From: Chitinophaga rupis
Lineage (GTDB): Bacteria > Bacteroidota > Bacteroidia > Chitinophagales > Chitinophagaceae
DNA length: 64,000 nt
NCBI RefSeq assembly: GCF_900109685.1
Contig: NZ_FOBB01000004.1
Coordinates: forward strand, 282,117 to 346,116
Direction: 5' to 3'
The notes beneath the pieces are model-generated. The model worked only from the letters and a program-made list of their open reading frames with translations. It searched no databases and was not told where the DNA came from. A program made the position numbers and the translations under genes. This document shows positions 34,228 through 43,147 of the stretch, in pieces (position 1 is the stretch's first letter; each line of letters starts with the position of its first letter).

Positions 34228-35065
34228 TGCTTTCCTGCAGCATATGTATCACCTGGTTCAGTTTTACCGGGTCGTTCATATAAGGCTCCAGGTCAAACAC
34301 GGCTATCTTGCGGAAATCTGTAGGTGCGCTTTCGCCCTGTAAGGCGATGTAACCTTCTTTTAACAGCTTTCCATCCTGTTTAATAGCAGGATCATAATTG
34401 CTTACCTGACCACCGCCGATCTGGGGCTGCGTATAGGTAAGCACAGTATCGCCTTCTACGATATGTTTGATCACAGAATCGCGGAGCACCAGCGCCGATA
34501 CGGTTACCCACTGCTCGCCATGATAGGTTTTAGAGGTAGAGGTGATACAGTGATCGGTGATAAGCTTACCATTCATAACAACGTTGGTACCGGGTGTACA
34601 CAGGTTGCCTGTGCTTCGCGGATCAGTACCATTACCGCCTAACAGCTGCACTTCTAAAGAAATAGGAAAATCCTGGTCCTTACCCATAGTGGCAGCTGCC
34701 TGAGAATGTATCATAGCGCCATTATTCCGGATGGCCCATCCCGGCCCGCCGGGCACCTGTTTTTCTACAAAACGGTACTCCATCACCAACAGGTATGCAC
34801 TGAATTTCTTCTTATAAAAGATATGCCCGAACTGGTCATCGAAATTGCTGTAGCCGTCATAACGCACTTTCAGTAAGCCATTTTCTACCCGGAACGTTTT
34901 CCCGAAATTATCGTTCAGCTCATGTTTGGCGATCTTAATATCCCAATCTTTTAAGTCTTTGCCATTAAACAGCTGGATCCATTTACCAGGCAGCTTAGTT
35001 GCTTTTTGTTGTGCCTGACAACCGAAACCAAGAAGAATAAAAAGCGCGAGGAAGAGTTTTTGCAT
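34199..35065 (-). CDS. DUF1080 (3-keto-disaccharide hydrolase-like) lipoprotein
   Basis: The 288-residue protein has a lipoprotein signal (LGFGCQAQ) and a concanavalin-like beta-sandwich. Family landmarks are FNGKDLKDWDIK at the start, GWAIRNNGAMIHSQ in the middle, SLEVQLLGG, and EGYIALQGESAPTDFRKIAVFDLEP at the end. DUF1080 proteins act on sugars, and some are 3-keto-glycoside hydrolases or binding modules. It is a single gene, convergent with the tiny lipoprotein. A word-repeat stretch lies directly upstream of its start. Confidence 0.9.
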   Translation of the reverse strand: MQKLFLALFILLGFGCQAQQKATKLPGKWIQLFNGKDLKDWDIKIAKHELNDNFGKTFRVENGLLKVRYDGYSNFDDQFGHIFYKKKFSAYLLVMEYRFVEKQVPGGPGWAIRNNGAMIHSQAAATMGKDQDFPISLEVQLLGGNGTDPRSTGNLCTPGTNVVMNGKLITDHCITSTSKTYHGEQWVTVSALVLRDSVIKHIVEGDTVLTYTQPQIGGGQVSNYDPAIKQDGKLLKEGYIALQGESAPTDFRKIAVFDLEPYMNDPVKLNQVIHMLQESTKPTTKKQE

Positions 35066-35068
35066 AAG

Positions 35069-35097
35069 TTAGTTAATTACGAATTATCAATTACGAT
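35069..35097. repeat. Word-repeat stretch, AATTACGAATT family
   Basis: TTAATTACGAATTATCAATT and a following ACGAT repeat the word family seen at 49441-49542. A single related word lies at 35126-35139 (AATAATTACGAGTG). The site is immediately upstream of the DUF1080 start codon. Confidence 0.7.
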
Positions 35098-35478
35098 CCC
35101 GCGAAAAACGGGGAATACTGTTGAAATAATTACGAGTGATTGAATGCTTCCACTTTCATTGCCTGCCCTGAAAACCAGAGGATAAGCACCCATTAAATGT
35201 CATGGATACAACTAATCAATAAGTGGAATTTTCGTTTACAATATACTCATCCCCTCTGGATATTTTTCAAAGGTTAGAGAATAATTATGAAGGGGGTAAG
35301 CCGCGTGCTTTCGCGGGCCCGGATCCCGGACCTTTGTCCGGCGTGACACGACCGGTACCGCTTAATCCCACCTGCAACGCCCATCCGCTTGACACAGCTA
35401 AACAGGCATCCACACAGGCGGGCGCAGTCCGGGGTTGGGCCTGCAAAGCACAAACTAAAATGACAAACGTAACAGGAA
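35098..35478. other. Intergenic region with small GC hairpins
   Basis: No credible gene was found. Open frames here on both strands have odd, Cys- and Pro-rich composition. Small inverted repeats such as CCGGACCTTTGTCCGG (35326-35341) are visible. The region lies between the 5' end of the DUF1080 gene and the 3' end of the VOC gene. Confidence 0.5.
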
Positions 35479-35877
35479 TTACATCTCCTGCATCTTGCCC
35501 GTATAGGTTGCAATGTACCAGTTGTTACCCCAGGCATCACGAACGGCGCTGCTGCGCTCACCATAAGGCTGATCCACCGGCTCCGCAGTAGCGGTGGCTC
35601 CGGCGGCAATGGCCTGTTCATGGGTGGCATCTACATCCGGTACATACAGGTGAAAAGAAGTAGGCATGGACGGATACTCCGGGCGCGCTTCCGCAAACTC
35701 CAGGATAGCATCATCAATATAAATATGTGCATGCATCACCCGTCCTTCATCGTCTTTATACACCTGTTCACGGCCGGCGTTAAAGGCTGCTTTGAGGAAG
35801 ATCACAAACTGCTCAGATTCTTTAACAGACAAATACGTGGTCAGGGCACTGAAACCAGCAGGTTTATAAGTGGACAT
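35479..35877 (-). CDS. VOC-superfamily protein (glyoxalase/PhnB-like)
   Basis: From the ATG at 35877 the protein has 132 residues and starts MSTYKPAGFSALTTYLSV. It shows the paired beta-alpha-beta-beta-beta modules of the vicinal-oxygen-chelate fold: HAHIYIDDAILEFAEA near the middle, SFHLYVPDVDATHEQAIAAG, and a C-terminal RDAWGNNWYIATY. These resemble PhnB/YdcE-type glyoxalase-like proteins, often with no known substrate. Upstream in-frame residues from 35928 look like untranslated sequence. It is a single gene. Confidence 0.86.
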   Translation of the reverse strand: MSTYKPAGFSALTTYLSVKESEQFVIFLKAAFNAGREQVYKDDEGRVMHAHIYIDDAILEFAEARPEYPSMPTSFHLYVPDVDATHEQAIAAGATATAEPVDQPYGERSSAVRDAWGNNWYIATYTGKMQEM

Positions 35878-36129
35878 AAAAGCGGTTTTACTAAAGTTAA
35901 TGAAACACCGGAAGACGAAGGCAGGCAAAAAGATGAGCGGCTACAGGCATAGTTGACAGGAATATCCGGAGGAAGATGGTTTGCATTTTTTTCTACACTG
36001 GGTATGTTTAATTCCACAACAGCGGACCATTTTATCCATACAATTCATTGATATACAATTCTTTAAATTCTCAGTTCTAAAACAGCAAGGTTTTAGCTGT
36101 AAGGTATTCATAATCAAAATGTTCTTACC

Positions 36130-36870
36130 ATGAATTCTTATAACACATTACTGAACGGCAATAGCCAGCATGAGGCTCCCAGCGCAGGGCCTTTATACGA
36201 CCACAGTAACATACTCAATGTAAGCAAGGAAGGACGGATAGCATCTATTGTTGCAGGTTCACTGATTGCCAGCGCCGCTATCGGCAGCATGGGCAAGCAC
36301 CCCATAAAAAGTTTAGCCCGGTTAGCAGTAGGCGGTTACCTGCTGTACCGCGGTTTATCCGGTAACTGTCCGGTTACTGCAGCCATTGAACAGCGCAGCG
36401 CCCGGCATAGCACCGCCATTAATATCCGCAGCTCCATGATCATCAATAAACCCCGGGAAGAAGTATATGCTTTCTGGCGCCAGCTGGGCAACCTGCCCCT
36501 GTTTATGCGTCACCTTGAGCAGGTGGATGAAAGAGACAGTACTCATTCCCGCTGGATAGCCCGCGGCCCTGGTGGTGTGGGTACCCTGGAATGGGAAGCG
36601 GAAATTGTTAAGGAAGAACCGGGCACTTTACTGGGCTGGCGTTCCATTACAGGATCGCAGGTAGCTACTGCAGGACGTGTAACTTTTGAAGATACCCCTA
36701 ACGGCGGCACTGCTATGAAGATCATGATCACCTACCGCCCGCCTGCCGGCCATGTAGGTACCGGCCTGGCCTGGCTGCTGAACTCCGCTTTTGAACGTAT
36801 TGTACAGGAAGATATTCAACGTTTTAAACATTTCATGGAAACCGGTGTGGTGGTAAATGATGAAAAATAA
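36130..36870 (+). CDS. SRPBCC-family protein with a membrane-helix N-terminus
   Basis: The 246-residue protein has a glycine- and alanine-rich hydrophobic region (about 37-78), similar to DUF2892-like helices. An SRPBCC/START-like domain (about 95-235) follows, with INKPREEVYAFWRQLGNLP, WEAEIVKEEPGTLLGWRS and MKIMITYRPPAG. Such domains form a hydrophobic pocket that binds lipids or polyketides. The next gene starts six bases after the stop, so the two are co-transcribed. The group with a nearby YtxH gene looks like a general-stress or envelope set, as an inference. Confidence 0.85.
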   Translation: MNSYNTLLNGNSQHEAPSAGPLYDHSNILNVSKEGRIASIVAGSLIASAAIGSMGKHPIKSLARLAVGGYLLYRGLSGNCPVTAAIEQRSARHSTAINIRSSMIINKPREEVYAFWRQLGNLPLFMRHLEQVDERDSTHSRWIARGPGGVGTLEWEAEIVKEEPGTLLGWRSITGSQVATAGRVTFEDTPNGGTAMKIMITYRPPAGHVGTGLAWLLNSAFERIVQEDIQRFKHFMETGVVVNDEK

Positions 36871-36875
36871 CCTTT

Positions 36876-37493
36876 ATGAAACAAGTGGAAGCCGGTAACA
36901 GAACAGTTCCGCCGCAGCATACCGGCAGCAAGCATAATACGGAATATGCCATTACATGCCCAACTGTGGAAGCATGTATACAACGCTTTAATATTGCAAA
37001 AGAACGATTACTGGAAGTGAACCACTGGCATCAGCTGGGAGGTTCACTTTCTGCTAACTTTACATTAACCGACCGCCAGGGGCGTGTGCTGTATCATAAA
37101 GCGGAGGAAGGCGATCATATACGCATAGACCTTCCCGGGCCTGGCAGCAAGAACGGGAACGGATATGACTGGGTAGAGATCGAAAAGATAGAAGACCGCA
37201 GCACCCGCTCCGGCAATTGTGCTTACGTGGCCCTTCGTGTAAGGCCTTCCGGTAATCCCAGGCAGCTGCAGGGTAAGGTAGCGCATTTTTATGACCCCGA
37301 AGCTACCAGCTCCTTTGTGATCGAACGTGTTGGCAACAGCATTAAAGCCAGTGTATACGGGCGCAATGAAAAACCCAATGAACAACCGGATGATCTTTTA
37401 GATAAGGTAAGGAACTGGATGGTAGCTTTAACAGCAGCTGTGGGGTTCTCAAAACCGCAGTGGAAGGCACTTGTAAAGGGTCTGCTAAAGTAA
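36876..37493 (+). CDS. Hypothetical protein co-transcribed with the SRPBCC gene
   Basis: I do not recognise a named family. The 205-residue protein has no signal peptide or membrane span. It contains a mixed beta region (about 55-155, with GDHIRIDLPGPG and YDWVEIEKIEDR) followed by FYDPEATSSFVIER. A C-terminal helix is rich in Trp, Lys and Ala (NWMVALTAAVGFSKPQWKAL). The six-base spacing from the SRPBCC gene and the terminator behind it suggest one two-gene operon. The KIEDR and YVALRVRP stretches suggest a ligand- or nucleic-acid-binding beta barrel, which is not certain. Confidence 0.7.
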   Translation: MKQVEAGNRTVPPQHTGSKHNTEYAITCPTVEACIQRFNIAKERLLEVNHWHQLGGSLSANFTLTDRQGRVLYHKAEEGDHIRIDLPGPGSKNGNGYDWVEIEKIEDRSTRSGNCAYVALRVRPSGNPRQLQGKVAHFYDPEATSSFVIERVGNSIKASVYGRNEKPNEQPDDLLDKVRNWMVALTAAVGFSKPQWKALVKGLLK

Positions 37494-37510
37494 TGAAGTA
37501 TTGCAATAAC

Positions 37511-37548
37511 AAAAGCCCTGACAGGTTAAACCTGCCAGGACTTTTTGC
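37511..37548 (+). terminator. Rho-independent terminator
   Basis: CCTGACAGG and CCTGCCAGG form a stem with one mismatch and loop TTAAA, preceded by AAAAG and followed by ACTTTTTG. It ends the SRPBCC two-gene unit. Confidence 0.85.
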
Positions 37549-37723
37549 ATAAAATATTCTACACCCTGCAAGACCACGGTATGCTAATGGAAAAATTGTT
37601 TTGGTATATGACGTGTGTTATTGGGAGGATATAATATTTAACGTGGATGCTCCCTGATCATTCCAGGAGATACACCCGATCTCCCGGAATAACGAAGGAA
37701 TCATTTAACAGTGCTGCTTGCCA

Positions 37724-38029
37724 TCAGCTATTTTCTACTTCGCTCTTGAAGTCATCGTAAGAGGTTCTGCTTTCGTCTATCAGTCGTAAGATCCGTTCAC
37801 GTACATCATCTTTTAAACCGGTTACTTCATGCTCAAACACTTTTTTTAACTCAGCCAGATCCTTAGACCCCTTTCCCACTATACGGCCAAACTTATTACG
37901 CAAGTTACTGGTCTTATAACGGATCTTTTTCCGGGTTTCTTCTCCGCTGTCTGGAGCTATTAGCAATCCTACCAATACACCTGTGGCTAAACCGGCCAGC
38001 GCGCCTGATAAGAATTTTGTAGTGCTCAT
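37724..38029 (-). CDS. YtxH-domain protein
   Basis: The 101-residue protein has an N-terminal glycine-rich membrane helix (FLSGALAGLATGVLVGLLIAP) followed by DSGEETRKKI and a charged helical tail. This is the classic YtxH layout, found in small stress-induced membrane proteins. It is a single gene, oriented towards the SRPBCC operon. A small hairpin lies downstream of its stop (37661-37689), but it lacks a T run, so termination there is uncertain. Confidence 0.88.
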   Translation of the reverse strand: MSTTKFLSGALAGLATGVLVGLLIAPDSGEETRKKIRYKTSNLRNKFGRIVGKGSKDLAELKKVFEHEVTGLKDDVRERILRLIDESRTSYDDFKSEVENS

Positions 38030-38159
38030 ATGAATTTATTTTAAGGTTTAACGAATAACACCAAATAGATGGTGATCCTGTGCAGATCGTTGTCTGTACA
38101 GGATTTTTCAAATATCAGGCCAAGTTAAAAACCTTCTTAGCTCCTGTTCCTCCCTTCAT

Positions 38160-39434
38160 TTAATCGATTGCCTGGTAAGTGAGGATCCTGAATTTGCGCA
38201 CAAACTCGCCGTAGTAAGCATAGGGCAATACATTGGTATACACCAGCAGGATAAGGTTTTCCTTAGGATCGATCGTGTATTCAGAACAATAAGCACCGCC
38301 CCAGGTGAGGGATCCGGGAGAGGCCTGGTCGCCATAATGGGTATCTGCTGTAATGATCTGTAAACCCAGGCCAAACTTGTCATTGCGGTCCCATACCAGG
38401 TTATTGCCGATCTGGTTACGGGTCATTAAATCCACAGTTTTGCGGCTTAAAAGACGCACACCGTTGAATGTACCGCCATTTAAGATCAATTGGCACACCT
38501 TTGCATAATCCGCAATAGTGCCTACCAATCCTGCTCCGCCCAGGTACAGGGTTTGTACGCCGCTGGTGGCAAATGTTCTGTTGGAAAGATTATCGCTTAG
38601 CTTTAAGGCGCTATCCAGCGAAGGCAATGCATACAGCTCCACCAGCCGGTTAGCTTTGGCAGGCGGCAGGTAAAAATAGGAATCCTCCATGCCCAGCGGT
38701 TTGAAGATGCGTTGTTGAAAAAAATCAGACAGGCTCATACCGGAAAAGATCTCCACCAGCCGGCCGGCAACATCTATACTCATACCATAAGTAAACTGCG
38801 CGCCGGGATCGTGCAGCAGCGGACGGCGGGCTATTTTCTTCACCACGTCTTCCAGCTTGTCATTATTCAAAGAGTTAAGGCCCGGCAACCGTCCGCCAAA
38901 CAACAGGCTATCCAGCGGATGCTCATAAGGGATACCGGCGGTATGTGATAATAAATTACGTATAGTCGGAGGGGCTACAGCAGGCCGCGTTTCATAGGTG
39001 CTCTTTTCCCTGTTATAGCTTACCAGCACTTTTGCATCTTTAAACTCCGGGATGTATTTTGACAGCGGATCATCCAGGAAGAACTTACCTTCCTCATACA
39101 ACATCATCAGCGCAATGGTAGTGATCAATTTTGTTTGGGAAGCAATGCGAAAAATGGCGTCTTTGTGCAGCAGCTTATGCCGCTCCAGGTTGCTGTAGCC
39201 AAATGCCTTATAATGCACGATCTGCCCGTTGCGGGCAATGAAAGTAACCGCATTGGGCGCCAGCCCTTTGCTAACAGTGGCCTGCAAAAAACTATCTATT
39301 CTTTTTAAACGGTCTGCGGAGAAACCTGCTGCATGGGCATTGGCAGCTGTTATAAATTTCCGGGGATGGCTTTGCGCAAAGGACAGTAACGTTAGCCACC
39401 CGCAGGCGGCTAACAGGAGCAATCGTTTCTTCAT
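38160..39434 (-). CDS. Serine hydrolase of the class C beta-lactamase/esterase family
   Basis: The 424-residue exported protein has a signal peptide ending near SFAQS. The catalytic SxxK is Ser99-Gln-Thr-Lys102 in FRIASQTKLIT, and the second-motif tyrosine is probably Tyr216 in FTYGMSID. Such proteins act as peptidases or esterases on cell-wall or other substrates; few are true beta-lactamases. It lies 31 bases downstream of the TlpA-type gene on the same strand, so the two may be co-transcribed. Confidence 0.9.
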   Translation of the reverse strand: MKKRLLLLAACGWLTLLSFAQSHPRKFITAANAHAAGFSADRLKRIDSFLQATVSKGLAPNAVTFIARNGQIVHYKAFGYSNLERHKLLHKDAIFRIASQTKLITTIALMMLYEEGKFFLDDPLSKYIPEFKDAKVLVSYNREKSTYETRPAVAPPTIRNLLSHTAGIPYEHPLDSLLFGGRLPGLNSLNNDKLEDVVKKIARRPLLHDPGAQFTYGMSIDVAGRLVEIFSGMSLSDFFQQRIFKPLGMEDSYFYLPPAKANRLVELYALPSLDSALKLSDNLSNRTFATSGVQTLYLGGAGLVGTIADYAKVCQLILNGGTFNGVRLLSRKTVDLMTRNQIGNNLVWDRNDKFGLGLQIITADTHYGDQASPGSLTWGGAYCSEYTIDPKENLILLVYTNVLPYAYYGEFVRKFRILTYQAID

Positions 39435-39465
39435 CCGTGTAACGTTTAGTATTACACGGAATATA

Positions 39466-40713
39466 CTACTCTTTCAACATTTTATTTATGAGGTTATTGA
39501 AATCCTCCTTAAACTGTTCGTAATGTTCGCCGGTACCGGGGCCTGAAAAACCAGTATGCACTTCTTTTACACGGCCCTGCTTATCTACAAAAATAGTAGT
39601 CGGAAAACCTTTAATGGCAGTAAGCTGCGGCAGTGTTTTCTCAGTTCTTTGCGGGTCGGAGGTGGTAACGCCGGTAATAAGCACCGGGTACTGCACATCA
39701 AAACGTTTCAGGAAACCGGACAATGCTTTTTTGGACTTTTCAAAATCCGTAGTACGCTCATAGGCCAGGCCTATTACCTCTACCCCGCGTTGTTTATTTT
39801 CCTCATACCATTTGGAAAGAAAACCTGTTTCGTCCATACAGTTAGGACACCAGGAGCCCATGATGGTAATAACCACCACTTTGTTCTTAAAGCGGGCATC
39901 GTTAATGCTTACGGGTTTGCTATTGAGATCGGGAAAAGAAAAATTCAGTTTTGACTGCCCGGGCTTTACAGTTGCCAGCTTAGTTTCGTCCGGCAGGGCT
40001 GCTGCAGCGTCTTTACGGGCGGACCAGGTTTCTTTGCCGCTGCCAATGCCTGCGTAAAACACGCCCTGCTCCAGGGTATTTTGATCTGTAAGACGGGCAG
40101 TGAAATAATAGGCATGGGAACCATCAAAGGTGGAGAGCTTTAAGGTATCCCCATCCAGGATGCCTTCCAGGAAACGGTAATCGCCGGTAGGCGTTAAGAA
40201 GGTGCCGGTCACTTTATTGCCATCCTGCTTAAACTCCCCTACTGCAAAGGAGCTGTCGCTTTTACCGGGTACCAGGAAATTAGTGGCCCAACGCCCGCTT
40301 ACATTGCCTTTGGCCGGCTGATGCTGGGTAAAGCGCTCTTTTACGCCGGGAATGGCGGTAAAGGGAATGCTTACGTCCTGGTTGGCCAGGTGACGGATCC
40401 ACCGTCCTTTTAGTTCTCCGTTTGGCTGGTGGGCGGCCCGGAACTCAGAATCGAAAAACGGCATTTGGATAATGATAGAATCCTGCTGTACCTGGATATC
40501 ATCTACGAGTAAACGATCGCCGGCATTAAGCACATACAGCACCTTGCGGCCGTCTTTTTCGGCTGCTTCCACGTTAAATACAATGTCGGCCCCATCGGCC
40601 CGGTGCAGGCGTGCCTGCCAGGTACCGTCAGCAAAAGACTGCTGTGCGTGAGCGGATAATACAGTGACCAGGGTGCAGCATAGGCAAGCGAAGAAGGATG
40701 GTAACTTTATCAT
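39466..40713 (-). CDS. TlpA-type thioredoxin-fold protein with a long N-terminal beta region
   Basis: The 415-residue exported protein has a signal peptide ending near SAHAQ. Residues about 25-250 are beta-rich without cysteines, with WQARLHRADGADIVFNVEA and WSARKDA, resembling the lipocalin-like N-terminal region seen in some Bacteroidota TlpA proteins. The C-terminal thioredoxin domain (about 260-410) has the active site GSWCPNCMDE. It should act as a periplasmic disulfide reductase. The serine hydrolase gene follows on the same strand. Confidence 0.9.
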   Translation of the reverse strand: MIKLPSFFACLCCTLVTVLSAHAQQSFADGTWQARLHRADGADIVFNVEAAEKDGRKVLYVLNAGDRLLVDDIQVQQDSIIIQMPFFDSEFRAAHQPNGELKGRWIRHLANQDVSIPFTAIPGVKERFTQHQPAKGNVSGRWATNFLVPGKSDSSFAVGEFKQDGNKVTGTFLTPTGDYRFLEGILDGDTLKLSTFDGSHAYYFTARLTDQNTLEQGVFYAGIGSGKETWSARKDAAAALPDETKLATVKPGQSKLNFSFPDLNSKPVSINDARFKNKVVVITIMGSWCPNCMDETGFLSKWYEENKQRGVEVIGLAYERTTDFEKSKKALSGFLKRFDVQYPVLITGVTTSDPQRTEKTLPQLTAIKGFPTTIFVDKQGRVKEVHTGFSGPGTGEHYEQFKEDFNNLINKMLKE

Positions 40714-40751
40714 AGCCAGTTATTCTATCAAATTAGTAGACAAATGTAAGA

Positions 40752-40828
40752 AAATGTGCGGATTTTCAGATATAGATATGGTGAATGGACTGGTAAAGAG
40801 ATGTGCGGATATGCAGATGTGCAGATGG
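40752..40828. repeat. Word-repeat stretch, ATGTGC family
   Basis: ATGTGCGGAT occurs at 40754-40763 and 40801-40810, and ATGTGCAGAT at 40817-40826, with related words between. All have the same orientation. The same word family fills the gap at 55398-55536. The site lies between the TlpA gene start and the YggS stop. Confidence 0.7.
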
Positions 40829-40841
40829 AATGGGAATGTTA

Positions 40842-41513
40842 TTACCCCCTTGCTCCAAACAGTAAACTCCCGATGCGCACCAAAGTGCTGCCAGCCTGCA
40901 GGGCCAGCAGGTAATCACCGCTCATGCCGATGGATAGTTCCCGGAAATAATCCTGGTCCGGGAAGTATTGTTCTTTTATGCGGGTGTGTAATTCTTTCAG
41001 CTGCTGAAATTCTTTGAGGATCTGGGCTTCATTATCCGTGTTGGTGGCCATGCCCATCAGGCCGGTTATGCGGATATTGGGTAATGCCTGCTGCTGCCAT
41101 TGTTGTAACAGGGCTTCCAGCTCTGCGGCATCCAGCCCGAACTTGGTTTCTTCTTCCGCAATGTGCATCTGTAATAAACAATCAATACTGCGGTTATTTT
41201 TAGCGGCCTGTTTACTGATCTCCTGCAGCAGTTTAAAACTATCCACTGCATGGATCATACTTACAAAAGGCGCAATGTATTTCACCTTGTTGCTTTGCAG
41301 GTGACCAATGAAATGCCATTCTATGTCTGAGGGAAGCTCCGGCTGCTTTTGCACCAGCTCCTGTACGTAATTCTCACCAAAGGCACGCTGACCGGCATTG
41401 TACAGCGCCTGGATATCTGCTACGGGCTTGATCTTTGAAACGGCTACCAGCCGGGCACCATATGGCTGCAAAGTGGCCTGCACCTGTTGATAAGCGGGTA
41501 AATTGATGGACAT
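40842..41513 (-). CDS. YggS-family pyridoxal-phosphate-binding protein
   Basis: From the ATG at 41513 the protein has 223 residues, the usual size. The PLP lysine is Lys27 in LVAVSKIKP. Other landmarks are FGENYVQELVQK, WHFIGHLQSNKVKYI and LSIGMSGDYLLALQAGSTLVRIG. These proteins bind PLP and help balance vitamin B6 and amino acids, without a known enzyme activity. A longer open frame to 41666 only adds residues translated from the repeat island upstream (such as MDHRPWTMD) and is not genuine. Confidence 0.95.
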   Translation of the reverse strand: MSINLPAYQQVQATLQPYGARLVAVSKIKPVADIQALYNAGQRAFGENYVQELVQKQPELPSDIEWHFIGHLQSNKVKYIAPFVSMIHAVDSFKLLQEISKQAAKNNRSIDCLLQMHIAEEETKFGLDAAELEALLQQWQQQALPNIRITGLMGMATNTDNEAQILKEFQQLKELHTRIKEQYFPDQDYFRELSIGMSGDYLLALQAGSTLVRIGSLLFGARG

Positions 41514-41532
41514 GGGTGCAAAGGTAAAAAAA

Positions 41533-41618
41533 AAGTCCATGGTCCATGGTCGATGGTCCATAGCCTGGTGCGTGGAAGTCCATAGTCCATGGTCGATGGT
41601 CCATGGCCTGGTGCGTGA
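41533..41618. repeat. Word-repeat island, CCATGGTC family, two tandem 43-bp units
   Basis: Two 43-base units (41533-41575 and 41576-41618) differ at three positions. Each holds GTCCATRGTCCATGGTCGAT, then GGTCCATRGCC and TGGTGCGTG. The same unit occurs at 56356-56393 and, inverted, at 56845-56882. A degenerate inverted word lies at 41711-41725, overlapping the end of the acyl-CoA dehydrogenase gene. Confidence 0.9.
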
Positions 41619-41640
41619 AAAAATGATGGTTCGTGGAAAA

Positions 41641-41676
41641 GTAAAAGAGCATGGCTCATAGCGCATGCTCTTTTAC
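41641..41676 (-). terminator. Rho-independent terminator of the acyl-CoA dehydrogenase gene
   Basis: A perfect 13-bp stem (GTAAAAGAGCATG at 41641-41653 with its complement at 41664-41676) is followed by a T run on the minus strand. It lies about 47 bases downstream of the dehydrogenase stop codon. Confidence 0.88.
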
Positions 41677-41722
41677 ATATAGTTGCAGTACTGAAAAAAC
41701 GTACTATGCAATGAACCATCGA

Positions 41723-42865
41723 CTACGCATTCAATATCGATCTGCTGATCACGATCCGCTGCACTTCGGAAGTACCTTCATAGATCTGGGTGATCTTGGC
41801 ATCGCGCATCAGGCGCTCCACATGGTATTCCTTTACATACCCGTAGCCGCCGTGCACCTGCACTGCTTCGGTGGTTACCCACATAGCGGTTTCAGAAGCA
41901 AATACCTTGGCCATGGAAGCGCTGAGCGTGTAGTCCTGATGGTTATCTTTTTGCCAGGCGGCCTTCAGGCATAACAGGCGGGCCGCTTCTATCTGGGTGG
42001 CCATATCTGCCAGCTTAAACTGGATGGCCTGGTGCTGGGAAATCTCTTTCCCGAAAGCTTTTCTTTCCCTGGAATATTTTAAGGCCAGCTCAAATGCGCC
42101 GCTGGCAATGCCCAATGCCTGGGATGCAATACCAATGCGGCCGCCGGACAGCGTTTTCATGGCAAACTTAAACCCAAAACCATCTTCGCCAATACGGTTT
42201 TCCTTGGGCACCTTTACATCCTGGAACATAATGCTGTGCGTATCGCTACCGCGGATCCCCAGCTTATTCTCTTTAGCGCCGATGGTTACCCCGGGCCAGC
42301 TTTTTTCTACGATCAGCACATTAATGCCTTTGCTGCCTTTTTCAGGATGGGTTTGGGCTATAACCAGGTAGGTACTGGCGGAGTTACCATTCGTGATCCA
42401 GTTCTTGGTACCGTTCAGCAGATAGTGGTCGCCCTTATCTTCTGCAGTAGTGCGCTGGGAAGTAGCGTCGGAACCGGCTTCCGGCTCACTCAGTAAAAAA
42501 GCGCCTATTACTTCGCCTTTAGCCAGTGGTACCAGGTATTTTTGTTTTTGTTCTTCATTGGCGAAAGTTTCCAGTCCCCAGCATACCAGGGAGTTGTTTA
42601 CACTCATACAAACAGAAGTGGATGCATCTATCTTGGAGATCTCTTCCATTGCCAGCACATAAGAAATGGTATCCAGGCCGGCCCCCCCGTATTTGGGGTC
42701 TATCATCATGCCTAAAAATCCCAGCTCTCCCAGCTTTTTAATCTGTTCGGCCGGGAATTTCTGTTTTTCGTCGCGCTCTATTACCCCTGGTAACAGCTCG
42801 TTCACGGCAAAATCCCGGGCGGCCTTTTGTATCATTAAATGCTCTTCTGTTAATTCGTAATTCAT
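41723..42865 (-). CDS. Acyl-CoA dehydrogenase (short/branched-chain type)
   Basis: The 380-residue flavoprotein fits the short-chain and branched-chain acyl-CoA dehydrogenases. Landmarks are LTEEHLMIQKAARDFA, FLLSEPEAGSDATSQRT, GTKNWITNG, GGRIGIASQALGIASGA, VHGGYGYVKEYHVERLMRDAK, and the catalytic base Glu363 in QIYEGTSEVQR. It oxidises acyl-CoA to enoyl-CoA in fatty-acid or branched amino-acid breakdown and passes electrons to ETF. It appears to be a single gene with its own terminator. Confidence 0.96.
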   Translation of the reverse strand: MNYELTEEHLMIQKAARDFAVNELLPGVIERDEKQKFPAEQIKKLGELGFLGMMIDPKYGGAGLDTISYVLAMEEISKIDASTSVCMSVNNSLVCWGLETFANEEQKQKYLVPLAKGEVIGAFLLSEPEAGSDATSQRTTAEDKGDHYLLNGTKNWITNGNSASTYLVIAQTHPEKGSKGINVLIVEKSWPGVTIGAKENKLGIRGSDTHSIMFQDVKVPKENRIGEDGFGFKFAMKTLSGGRIGIASQALGIASGAFELALKYSRERKAFGKEISQHQAIQFKLADMATQIEAARLLCLKAAWQKDNHQDYTLSASMAKVFASETAMWVTTEAVQVHGGYGYVKEYHVERLMRDAKITQIYEGTSEVQRIVISRSILNA

Positions 42866-43147
42866 AAGTAATGCGTGGTTTTGATGTATGTAATATGCTC
42901 ATGGAAGGGATGCCTTTTTTGGTACATCTATCCCATCAGGGCTAATTAGCAAATATACTGATGTATGCCCTTCGCCCGCTCATCTGCAAAGAATTCAATG
43001 TTATCCATTATTCATCCGCAAACGTTGAAGAAATTCTTATAAGCATGCATTCTTATTGGAATTGGTTCAGTTTTTCAGCCTGCTTGCTATAAAGTATAAC
43101 AAATAATTGATAATCGTGATCGGTTAAAAACCTGTAGATTGCCGCAT

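Noticed and set aside
35223..35630. Open frames on both strands between DUF1080 and VOC genes
   Set aside because: Composition is Cys/Pro-rich and unlike neighbours, and they overlap the VOC gene out of frame.
37661..37689. Hairpin downstream of the YtxH gene as a terminator
   Set aside because: The stem is good with one mismatch, but no T run follows on the minus strand, so it is not called.
41533..41618. Possible CRISPR array in the CCATGGTC units
   Set aside because: Units are directly joined with no unique spacers of constant length, and no cas gene is present.
41374..41719. Overlapping minus-strand frames containing MDHRPWTMD-like peptides
   Set aside because: They are translations of the CCATGGTC repeat units and extend YggS only through non-conserved sequence.
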